Shown here: positions 26,037 through 36,121 of the stretch, piece after piece
Position numbering within the stretch: position 1 is the first letter of the stretch
Layout: each line of letters begins with the position of its first letter
Source of the DNA: Owenia fusiformis
Lineage: Eukaryota; Annelida; Polychaeta; Sabellida; Oweniidae
Length of the DNA stretch: 64,000 nucleotides
Reading direction: 5' to 3'
Assembly (NCBI GenBank): GCA_903813345.2
Contig: CAIIXF020000010.1
Location: 36,197,425-36,261,424, forward strand
Notes under the pieces: model-generated
Seen by the model: only the letters and a program-made list of their open reading frames with translations
Told to the model about the DNA's origin: nothing
Database searches by the model: none
Made by a program: the position numbers and the translations under genes

Positions 26037-26042
26037 TTTATT
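26037..26042 (-). promoter_or_regulatory. Poly(A) signal of the tail-domain paralogue
   Basis: Minus-strand AATAAA about 475 bases after the stop at 26515, in sequence conserved with 11955-11960 behind the other copy. Confidence 0.6.
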
Positions 26043-26367
26043 TCGAAATTAAATAGCTGTCAATACAACTACGATTCACTTATCTAACTTTAATTTTATA
26101 CAGGAAATATAAAAGCAAAATGACTTAGTTGATTTCGCCACATTTTTAATAACTCCTTTCTCGTACATTGCAATGAAAATTTTAATTTACACGACGTCCA
26201 ATGGTTTTATATTTTACAAAAATATTACTATACATTCTAGCGTTTAAGTTTAAGTAAAGTGTTTATTATGAACGACGACAAGCATTTAATTACGACCCAA
26301 GATGTTTCGCTTTCCCTTATTGATTGGAAACAAAATATAATACGATATCGGTCTCCGTGTCGCAGTA

Positions 26368-26488
26368 CTTGGGGAGAGCGGGGTAAGATGGAACGATGTG
26401 GTTTCAGTAACCTCTTTTAAACAATTATTCAATAAAAAGCCATCGTTCCGTCTGACCCCGCGTTCCATCTTACCCCGCTCTCCCCTAG
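26368..26488. mobile_element. Small MITE in the 3' UTR of the tail-domain paralogue
   Basis: A 121-bp element. Its ends read cttggggagagcggggtaag and, inverted, the same with one mismatch, giving arms of about 27 bp (to tggaacg). It starts 27 bases beyond the stop codon and so would be transcribed as a strong hairpin. Copy 1 of the duplication has an empty site here (cgcagtaatgctat), so insertion followed the duplication. The target duplication is unclear. Confidence 0.8.
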
Positions 26489-26514
26489 TGCTATATGTTT
26501 TCATTTTTACGTAC

Positions 26515-29506
26515 CTAGTTTTCATTGCAGATACAGTCTAAATGCAGTAAAATCTTCGACTCGTGACTTATACCTGACGTCACATTCGTTTGAAGTACCC
26601 AACCACCGCTTATTATGTTGAAGTCCAATTCCTCTGGATTCTCCCAGACACGGAAAACCACTTCCTAGTCATAATATTGTAAGTTTTAAAGCATTCAACG
26701 TTATCAAATGCAGACTCCCTCGTATTTTCGACCATTGACTAAATGTGTAGAGGATGTGCAACATTTGATCGAATTGGGTTTGGATACTGAATGCATAAGT
26801 ATGGCAAAACAACATCACTGCTACCCACCTAGTTACACAGACGTATCGTCAGTGTATCATGGCTGAACTACTTCCGGGATTTGAATTTGGTAAGATATAT
26901 TTTTATTTCTTGATTTACATCTACTTATAAGTCACGATATGGATTTTAATTTGGCTCGAAGTTATGGGAGATAGTCTAGTTTGAGAATGTGTCGATGGTT
27001 TTAGGTTTGGTATGTTAACGAAGACGCATTTCACATATTTAGTCCCTCGCTTTTGTTACACTGACGTTCGGCATTAATATTGCCAATATTACACTGATAT
27101 TGGTCGTTCGTCAGTGTAACAAAAGCGAGGGACTAAATACGTGAATTGTGTCTTCGTTAACATATAAAACCTAAAACCATCGACACATTCTCAAACTAGA
27201 CTATCTTCCTTAACTTCGAGCCAAATTATTATCCACAACGTGACTTATAAGTAGGTGTAAATCGGGAAATAAAAAAATCTTACCGAAACCTAGTCCCAGA
27301 AGTAGTTCCGCCATGATACACTGACGATACGTCTGTGTAACTAGGTGGGTAGCAGTGAACATTGTACAAAATGTTAATATACAACTTGTCAAAAGAAACG
27401 TTGTAACGTGGAAATTTTATAGAGATAAAAATAAAGTTTAAATAAAAAATACATACATTATAAAACTAAGCATAAACAAAGTTTAAAAATCTGATAGGTA
27501 GGTAGATATGATTCATGATGATACCGCATACCCTTTCCTCTCCTACATAATGGAAAACTTCGCGATTTCCACCCTCAGGCGTTCCTTTCCCTAGAAATGA
27601 TTTCTCTGCATGTGCCTTCCACGCAGATATGATTTCATCGTACGTCTTACCTACGTGAAAAAATGTTAAGCGCTTTCTAGAAAAAGCTTTCTTTTTCAGA
27701 CAGTTATATCTTGGATTGTGAGTTATTAGTACATATACTTTCTTTGATATAATGGATGAATCTAAACGATACACTCGTCTTCACTGTCCAAGATATTATA
27801 ACTATTAGAAATCACTTGCTTACATGAAGTCCCATGGGACATTTTAAGACAATGGTTGGTATACTCCTGCCACGTTTTATGCTGAAATCTAAAAGGTCTT
27901 TACTCAAAAACCAGAAAAATATATCAAAATATTTACTCAATGTAACTTTATTATCTATTTTAAGCTTACGCAACTAGAATTATACGTAAAGCATACCCGG
28001 TGGATAGCTAAGCTCACGGAATACAGCTATAAGCGTTTCACACTTTAGAGAGGCCCTTGGCATTATAGCCTCTACAGCATTTGGATCTACCTCGAGACCA
28101 AGTGTCAATGTCGCAAAGTCATAGTAGTCCATCACTGGCTGCACATCGCAATTGAAACGATGATCTTTCGTCAACAGTGCTTTCTCTAGATATCCCGCGC
28201 TGTCACATCCCATTATTATATAAAGCCGATTCTCTGCTACTGCCTGGGTGTTTTGATAATTTAAATGAAATACACCTTAAGTGAATATATTCCGTGAGAG
28301 GCAATTTACTTTTATTGAATTAATAACCATTCATAAACTATAAGATACATCTTATTGTCTCACGACAGAGGAGCTATTCTATATTGCCGATGCATCAAAT
28401 GACCGAAGCAAAGAAACAAACAAAAATAGATCTAAAAAATGCCCAAAGTTTATCACAGTCTGACGGATAGACGGACGGTAGGACAGGCAAACAACAGCAA
28501 GGGAACTGGGGAGATGTAAGTTACCTTCAGCGGATAATACATTTTGCAATTGCTTTGTCGATCAAGTTCAGCTGCAAAGTCTTTGAGAAATTCAATGTCA
28601 CAGTTGTCTTCATATGTGCAATCTAACATTGCATTCACTCGACTGAACCGCCCTAGTCCAGGTTGATCTGCCACGGGCGATGGAGCCGTATACTGGCAAT
28701 TCTCGCGACATGGATGCTCTAAAATCCAAATTGTTCTCCAAATTATTAAAGATAAATAAGCAATTGTGTCAATTGTTGCTGTAAGATACATAACAATTAG
28801 ACGCGGTATTCCATATAGTACAATCTGAATGATCGTCACTATTGATCAACAAATCAACAAAGTATCGCAACAGATTTCGGACAGTCATATGTTGGAAAAA
28901 TTAAGCTGAAAACAATGGATCGCATGAGTTTTCCCTATGGGAAAATAACATGGGAAATATTGTTTTCCACTTTATCTAAAAGGAATTACTTTTTTCCTTT
29001 AAAAGGGTTAACTACCTGATGCCTTAAAAAATTTGGAAAAAGAAAGGCTTAACTTTGAGGGCCTTTTGTACCCCCCCCCCTCCCCCAGGAGGGTTAATAA
29101 TAAACAAGTATTGTTATTATTTAAATAGAATCGGTTCAAACTTAAAAATACTTAAGCAATTACATCTACATCAGTTTAAACTAATAATTTGCTAATAATA
29201 TCATGAGAATGTTTGATATTCGATAAAGAACTCCCTCATTCTTTGTTGGTTGAAACGGAAATCTCCTCAATAATTTCGTTTCAGATTTGTATGCGATCAA
29301 GTTGTCCGTGAATGGGATTTCTTGATTATAATGAATACACCAGGGAGCCCCGTAATGATATACTGTTATTGCAGAAAATCACCTTCATAATGCCGGTGCC
29401 TATGACTGCTCCCACTCCATTTTCTTTTTCTACTCCATGATTTATGGGAACTTACAAAACATACGTCGATTAGGATCATCAGTAGTATCACCGCCAACAG
29501 CTTCAT
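26515..29506 (-). CDS. Secreted protein made of the unrecognised 10-cysteine domain
   Basis: Five minus-strand exons, 29506-29383, 28718-28525, 28243-27997, 27650-27532 and 26664-26515, join in frame into 277 residues. Exon 1 gives a signal peptide (MKLLAVILLMILIDVCFVSS) and a basic, His/Arg/Ser-rich stretch (SWSRKRKW, HRHRHY). The remainder is the same domain as the C-terminus of the MAM-vWA protein: HPCRENC, LDCTYEDNCDIEFLKDF, GCDSAGYLEKALL, FNCDVQPVMDYYDF, KTYDEIISAW, EVVFRVWENPEEL, SGGWVLQ, LDCICNEN. All ten cysteines align. I chose the Met at 29506 over an in-frame upstream one because it begins the signal peptide. MAM and vWA are absent, so the domain can work alone. It is probably secreted; function unknown. 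Confidence 0.85.
26816..27357. repeat. 540-bp palindrome with mirrored mini-exons
   Basis: Two arms of about 260 bp, roughly 26816-27085 and 27090-27357, are reverse complements with about 10 percent mismatches and an almost exact centre (tagtccctcgcttttgttac and its inverse). It fills most of the last intron (26665-27531) of the tail-domain paralogue. Each arm carries the same exon-like sequence: ATG at 26859 (+) encoding MAELLPGFEF then GTAAG, and the mirror ATG at 27316 (-) encoding MAELLLGLGF then GTAAG. It could be a foldback element that captured a first exon, or a local inverted duplication. Confidence 0.8.
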
Positions 29507-29639
29507 TTTCCTGATGCTGAAATAGAACACGGCCTGAAACTGATCATCGAAAATGCAATCTGATATAATAAAAAACAAACCCCAACAAGTCATTGAATAC
29601 AGTATAATAGTAACCTTGTGGATCAATTTTCATATTACC

Positions 29640-29890
29640 TTATGTATCTGATAGTTATACTTAAAATGAAAATATGTCCAGTAAAACAAAATATTGTCTG
29701 TCCAATGAAAGAAAAGATAATTCATTTTTTGGGATTTTATAACATGGGGTCTATGGAGAATCTCCCTGACCTAGAAGGTCACATTTTTAAAGAAAATTAA
29801 GTTGATAAACAATTTTTAAAACCACATTTCTAGTAATTGTACATGTAGTTTTCAAATATGATAATATGATATCACCTTGACTGAATTTTG
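29640..29890 (+). repeat. Dispersed repeat, copy 2
   Basis: Partner of 8195-8430 with about 85 percent visible similarity. Sequence resembling the right end of that copy is found again at 31730-31810, so the 29961-30751 and 30986-31381 elements may have split it. Confidence 0.6.
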
Positions 29891-29960
29891 AAAGGATATG
29901 TATCGATATGGTGAACCGAATTCAACAATGTTTTTCTCTTAAACCAATTACTGAAAATAC

Positions 29961-30751
29961 CATATCAAGAATATCGCGTCATTTTACCACGTGCTTTTTT
30001 GATTGTTTATGTGAATAATTTAATGACGTCACAGCTAGATTATCAAATCACGTCAATGATATACTTGTTCATTTCCCCGGGAACTTTCGGGGAAATAAGT
30101 AGAAAATAAGTACACTAACATGACACCTTAGCTGTAATGAAGATAAGAAACTATTGACTAGAAAGGTAAAATGAGCTCCTTTAAATGGCAGATCGCTAAA
30201 TAAAACGGGGCGTCGTAATTAAGCAATTTTCAATATTTAAGGCTGCTATGTAATCAACAGAATCATAATTGGCCATTTGATAAACGACCCATTTTGATTT
30301 TCTGGGGGAAGCTTATTTTTTAAACCCGAAGTATTGATCTTTTTATACTATGTAAGATTAATCTAGATCTTCCTATAACCGTTTCGAGTAAATTCTGATT
30401 TTAACAAATTTCTTTTTTACAGCCAGTTAAAGACGTTGAATTTGGCCATTTTCACCATGTTTTCACATAAACTATGACGTCACGCTACTGCTCTCCATAC
30501 AAAGTGATTTCAAAACACGTTTTTTCTGGGGGAAGCTTATTTTTTAACGTTGGGAATTCAATTTTTTCACCATGTTACTCGTAATAGTGTCATGTATAAT
30601 ATGCCATTTCGAGTAAATTCTAATTCGTAAATTATCACATACTTTATTCACTTTTTAAGAATTCCTATAGTAATTTCCCATTGACAATAATCTGTGACGT
30701 CATATGTCAGAATTTATGTTAATGAGCAAATGACGTGATATTCTTGATATG
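29961..30751. mobile_element. DNA element with CATATCAAGAATATC termini
   Basis: The 24-bp ends catatcaagaatatc(g/a)cgtcattt face each other at 29961-29984 and 30728-30751 with one mismatch. The block tctgggggaagcttatttt occurs twice inside (30301 and 30525). It has no coding capacity, so it is a non-autonomous element of about 790 bp. Family uncertain. Confidence 0.65.
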
Positions 30752-30985
30752 CTTTGTAAAAACACGGTCCTTTATGTAATGTTGACTGATTGGCAACAAT
30801 TTAATGCAAAAATTATTTATATATATTTTCTATAACTGTTTTTTGCAACATTTTTTAGTGCAATTGTTTTTGTTCCTTTCTACTAATTCTTGAGAATGAA
30901 ATAAAATGTCTTTCCGAACCTTGTTGGAACAAAATAGCATATACAACATTTTCTTAGACCTCTCAATATTATAGTTTTACAAAGC

Positions 30986-31381
30986 AAAGGACGATTCTCG
31001 GTTTGGAGAACAGTCTCCTGGGCTAATAATTTTTTTCATGAAAAATATAGAAATATTACCCAAATTAAACAATGAATATTCAAAACAGGACATTTAAATC
31101 TTCAAGATGTAAAAATAACAAATTGGTCTGAAGCAGGGATAACGCTCAATTAGACCGATTCAATAAAATACAAGTCTCGATTTGGGGAAAGAAGTTCATC
31201 AGTGTACTGCGCTAATATTTTTTTTGCGAAAAATCTAGAAATATTACCCAAATTAAATTATGACTATTCAAAAGAGGACATTCAAATCTATGTTATGTAA
31301 AAAAATCAAATTTGTCCGAAGCAGGGATAATGCTCATTTAGATTGATGAACTTCGTTCTCCAAACCGAGAATCGTCCTTTT
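30986..31381. mobile_element. Dimeric inverted-repeat element with AAAGGACGATTCTCGG ends
   Basis: The ends aaaggacgattctcggtttg (30986 onward) and their exact inverse (to 31381) match over 26 bases. The interior is two related units of about 190 bp in direct order, each with aaatattacccaaatta and ctgaagcagggataa/ccgaagcagggataa. It is noncoding. A decayed relative lies at 15795-15935. Confidence 0.75.
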
Positions 31382-32505
31382 GGTTGATTTAACAAAAAGT
31401 ATGCAAATGGATAAAAATTAAGATAACCCTTTTATTTCATTAATAAGATACGTTTTTAAAATCAACCAAACTATCCTTTATACAATTGCAATATTGAGAG
31501 ACCTAAACACGTTGTGTTTATGTCGTTTTTTTCCAATGAGGTTCGGGTAGATTCATTTCATTCCGAACATATGATACCAAGAACAAAAGAAGTGCCCGAT
31601 GTGTTTTCTAATTCAGTATAGAGAAAAGTATATATATATTTCAAATTATAATGCTACCATCCAAAAGATGACCATTGAATTGATGTGTAAAATTTTCAGA
31701 ATGTTTTGATGACTGGTATAAGAGATACGCGTGTTCAAAAAGTTCACGATATCGATACCACTCCTTTAATGATGTGAATCAATCTTTTTTCTACCCGCAT
31801 CTAGTCTATTGAAAAATATGATTTTATATATAAAGACAATAAAAAGTTATAGCCAACAACTCATGATAAGAAATGTCATATAAAGTAAAATTATTTTTTA
31901 AAGCCAAATTTTTGAAGGTAAAGACCTAACTACATCTGATGAAGAGACATATCGAAAAAGAGACATATTTATAATGAATTAAGTATTATATTTCTTTACC
32001 TTTAGTCGGTTCCTTGCTTGATGTGTTCTGTTCTTGGCACGTTGTGAGTTTATGGTTATGGTGACGAAGCATGTTTATGATTGTAATTTTTTTTATGTCG
32101 GAGCAAAACCACTTCACTCCCCAAGCTGACGATAGCGTAGTAATACCGGATTATGTAAAACGGATTGATTTTTATGACACCACTGGTGGGATATTGTGGC
32201 ATCAGTGTCAGATATTGGGGTCTCATTTTGTTCAACCTTTGGGCTGAGAAGAGAAATACAATGTGAGAACAGCAATCCTTATCATGACGTATATAGTTCC
32301 ACTTTACAAATGTCAATTTTACATTAAATTAATTGGAAAAGGAACTTTGAAGTGTTCCGTTCATGGAACCTCACAATCAAATCAATAAAAATTGTTGACG
32401 AAAAACCAAAAAAATTTGAAAAACATTTTGAAAAAAAAATTGAAAAAAATTTGAAAAAAAATAAATTAAAAAAAAAGTGAATTTTTTTCAGGAGCGGGAC
32501 CGGTG

Positions 32506-32878
32506 TAAAAGAAATTATGGTCCCCTGGGGATTATGGTCCCCTTTCATTACGGCCCTTACTGGCCCTGACTGTGTATTAATAATAAGGAAAATAACTGTG
32601 ATTAGGTCACCATATAAATCAATAGAGAGTAGGACCACAATTTGATAGGACCACCTACCCTTTTACACCGGGATGGATACAGCGTGTATCCATCCTGGTC
32701 CCGGTGTAAAAGAAATTATGGTCCCTGGGGGATTATGGTCCCCTTTCTTAAAGGCCCTTACTGGCCCTGATTATGGATACGATAATAAGGGAAAGAGTTG
32801 TATTTAGGTCACCATATAAATCAATGGAAAGTAGGACCATAATTTGATAGGACCACCTACCCTTTTACACCGGGGTGG
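32506..32878 (-). repeat. Two adjacent copies of the CGGTGTAAAAG MITE (C and D)
   Basis: The copies at about 32506-32672 and 32697-32878 have the same orientation, inverse to the 11455 copy. Each begins accggtgtaaaagaaatta or similar and ends cccttttacaccgg. They are separated by about 25 bp that is itself palindromic (ggatggatacagc then gtgtatccatcc). Confidence 0.8.
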
Positions 32879-34199
32879 TTATAATTACTTTTTTAAATAT
32901 ATCGTTACAGTTACTAGTATATTGTTTCTGAAGCATTTGAGATTACATCCAGGGTGGTTATTCTCTTCTTGGAAACGAGTATGGGTTATTCTAACATTTC
33001 TAAATATACTTCAAACATATTAGGTCAAATGTGCTATTAAATACCCTAAAATACCTTATTTTCCATCAAATTACTTATAAATATGGTTTTTATCACTTTT
33101 AACATTTATTTGAAAAAAATATTTTTCACCAAATTGATCTTTGGGGGGGGTAAAAATGAGATTTTTGACTATATTGTTCCCATGGTTACCATAGCAACCA
33201 CTGTTGCTATGGCAATCAAATTAATTTTTTGGAAAGCTGATGATATGTCCTTTACATATGTAGAGTTTCAATAAATTTGGGTTAACTGTTGATGAGAAAA
33301 TATACTTTAAAAACTGGTGATTTTAGTAAAAAATCCTTGAACAGGTCTGACTTCACAGCTATATTGTTTCTGACGCATGTGTGATGATTACATCCAGGTG
33401 TATATTATTCTAATAATTCTAAATATACCTTCTTAGTTAAACATTGGATGACGTTTGTAATGATGAACAGAGATTATAAAAGTTCATGGAGAGCAAAAGT
33501 ACAATGTCAATGATCTGGATAAATATGTTGTTGGAAACAGTGTTCACTCCTGGTTGATTATTTATAATTGTGAAATATACCTTTGTAGTTCATATTGATG
33601 ACGCGGCATTAATTGCCAACTGATGGCATTTGTGACTTGAAATAACGAGTGTGCTCTTTAGGGTAACTAGGCTTGTATTCAGGGATGCAACTTTCGGCTG
33701 TTGGCTACCAGATAAACATTCTGTTTTATGGTAAACTCATTTAAATATCAATAGTACCTGCCACTATTCCATTAATAATTAAATGAGTTCGTTGGTTATA
33801 AAATAGGTTAATTCAGCCGACAGCCGAAAGTTGCATTCGGTAATACAAGCGTAATCTTGGGTGGAGTAAAAATATGAAGTGAAGTGGCGCCATCTATTCA
33901 TTTTTGATGCTTATATGAAACAATGCCCTTCAGGACTGTCGATAGATGGCGAAAAATTCAGTGGGTTTAATAGCGTACTTTAACATGTAAAAATTGTTCC
34001 AAAAATCTCCCAAAGTAAATTTTATTGAAAATATCCAAAACTTCTAATTTTGAATCTTAAAACATGTTTGTAAATAATAATGAAGGAAAATATGATATTT
34101 ATTTTATATATGTAGAGAATTTGAAGTTTCAAAACAGCAATATTTACACACAAACCAATGGATCAGATGTGAAGAACAACCTAGTAGTTAAGTTAACTG

Positions 34200-35445
34200 C
34201 CATCTATACGAGTCCTAGCTCCCATTAGCAAGATGCATAGTAAAGCTAGGAAATGGGCCAAAATTGAATTTCGCGAGACAAAAATGGCGACCATTTTGAA
34301 ATCAGGCAAGCTTTTGAACCAGGAGTCATAGGGGAGTTTTTGTATTGATGTTGAACAAAAATAACTTGAAACTGGAATCCTATCGACAGAGGTTTTAAGC
34401 AAATGGTCCAAAAGAGGATTTCGCTAGACAGATGGACAAATCAATGTTAACTAAAATGGCTGAAAATAAAAAATGGATATAATATTTTGCCGATTTTTTG
34501 TAACAAAATTATTTCATACAACTACTCTTTACAGTGACATGACTTCTTACAATGCAGGACAGCTGAAATTATTTGCAAAGCTAGGAAATGGGCAAAAAGT
34601 GAATTTTGCGAAACAAGAATGGCGACCATTTTGAAAATAGGCGAGCTTTTGAACCAGGAGTCATAGGAGAGTTTTTTGTATTGATGTTGAACAAAATTAA
34701 CTTAAAACGGGAATCCTATCGACAGAGGTTTTAAGGTAAATGGTCCAAAAGTGGATTTTGCGAGACAGATGGACAAATCAATGTTAACTAAAATGGCTGA
34801 AAATAAAAAAATGGATTTAATTTTCCGCTGATTTTTCGTAACAAACTTATTTCATACATCTACTCTTTACATTGACATGGATTTTTACAATGTAGGACAC
34901 TTGAAAATATTTGTAAAGCTAGGAAATGGGTCAAAAGTGAATTTCGCAAGACAAAAATGGCGACCATTTTGAAAATAGGCGAACTTTTGAACCAGGAGTC
35001 ATAGGGGAGTTTTCTGTATTGATGTTGAACAGAAATAACTTAAAACAGGAATCCTATCGACAGAGGTTTTAAAACGTGCCACTGTTATTGACGGAAAGTG
35101 GATTTCGCGAGTCAGATAGACAAATCAATGTTAACTAAAATGGCTGAAAATAAAAAAATGGATATAATTTTTCGCTGATTTTTTGTAACAAAATTATTTC
35201 ATATATCTACCCTTAACATTGACATGGATTTTTACAATGTAGGACACCTGAAATTATTTGTAAAGCTAGGAAATGGATCAAAAGTGAATTTCGCGAGACA
35301 AAAGTGAAGGCCATTTTGAAAATAGGCGAGCTTTTGAACCAGGAGTCATAGGGGAGTTTTCTGTATTGATGTTGAACAGAAATAACTTAAAACAGGAATC
35401 CTATCGACAGAGGTTTTAAAACGTGCCACTATTGTTGACGGACAG
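34200..35445 (+). repeat. Approximately 340-bp tandem satellite, 3.5 units
   Basis: Units start at about 34245, 34580, 34919 and 35265 (marker gctaggaaatgg). Each includes aaaatggcgaccattttga, gaaccaggagtcatagg and cctatcgacagaggtttt. The array ends in a GACGGACAGACG-type microsatellite (35437-35475). The block tttacaatgtaggacacctg is shared with the different array at 40200-40330. Confidence 0.9.
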
Positions 35446-36121
35446 ACAGACGGACGGACTGACGGACAGACGGAGAAGTGAGTGATTGCAAAAGCTAACC
35501 ATGTGAGCTAAAAAGTGAGATTCAAACATTGACAGACCTTGAAATGCTATGCAATGAAAACTTCTGGTTTCCATACTTATGGGAGGGGAGAGTAAATCAA
35601 ACAATACATATGTGCTACATCACAACTTATGAATCAAGTTTTACAAAAGGCCTGTCATCCCATGTAAGCATGCTGTTTGCATATGCGGTGTTTTTGTTCT
35701 TGTTGTATTGTTCTTCCCGCACTTATTTGTTTCCGGCAGCACTTGTTGTGCAGTCTAGTTTAAGTGTTTCTTAGTTTTGCTGTGATGTTGTGTGGTATAT
35801 CAATTTCACAATTAAATACTTAAGTAAGAAATTCATAATTCTAGAAAATTACATGTATGAATTTAACATTTCATTGATTTCAAATGGTATATCAACCAAC
35901 TAATTGATATTTCAAGACTGTCAACAATCTTTCCAGTGATACATCAAATATTTGACAATTCAAAGTTTTTGTTGCCAATCCTTATAGCATTACATCAATT
36001 ATGTCACACTTCCAAAATTTTGTCACAAATTTTTCCAGTGGTATATATACTATTTTACACCTTGATATATTGTAACTGGTCTTTCCAGTGGTACATGACT
36101 ATTTCACACTTGGAGACTTTG

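Larger units (their letters stand above)
25241..26514. other. 3' flank of the tail-domain paralogue; no separate gene
   Basis: From about 25790 the sequence resembles 11770-12449, the downstream flank of the paralogue, and includes the 3' UTR of the minus-strand gene ending at 26515. Left of 25790 I see nothing recognisable. Confidence 0.5.
25790..28820 (-). repeat. Segmental duplication, copy 2 (tail-domain paralogue)
   Basis: Partner of 11770-14790, in the same orientation and order, about 14 kb away. It spans the last four exons, 3' UTR and poly(A) region. The differences include a palindrome in the last intron and a small MITE in the 3' UTR here, against a mariner MITE in copy 1. Confidence 0.8.
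29507..36121. other. Gene-free repeat desert between the tail-domain gene and CEP120
   Basis: About 6.6 kb without a supported gene. It is made largely of the inverted-repeat elements, MITE dimer and tandem satellite listed separately. The open frames inside it (for example 29618-29800, 32324-32638, 33083-33274, 35529-35774) are low-complexity or repeat-derived. Confidence 0.6.

Noticed and set aside
27466-27650. Read-through C-terminus (…VCGIIMNHIY…) of the tail-domain gene
   Set aside because: The conserved donor at AGG|GTATG and the conserved downstream exon at 26664-26515 explain both paralogues better.
29507-29626. Upstream in-frame Met for the tail-domain gene
   Set aside because: The extension would bury the clear signal peptide beginning MKLLAV at 29506.
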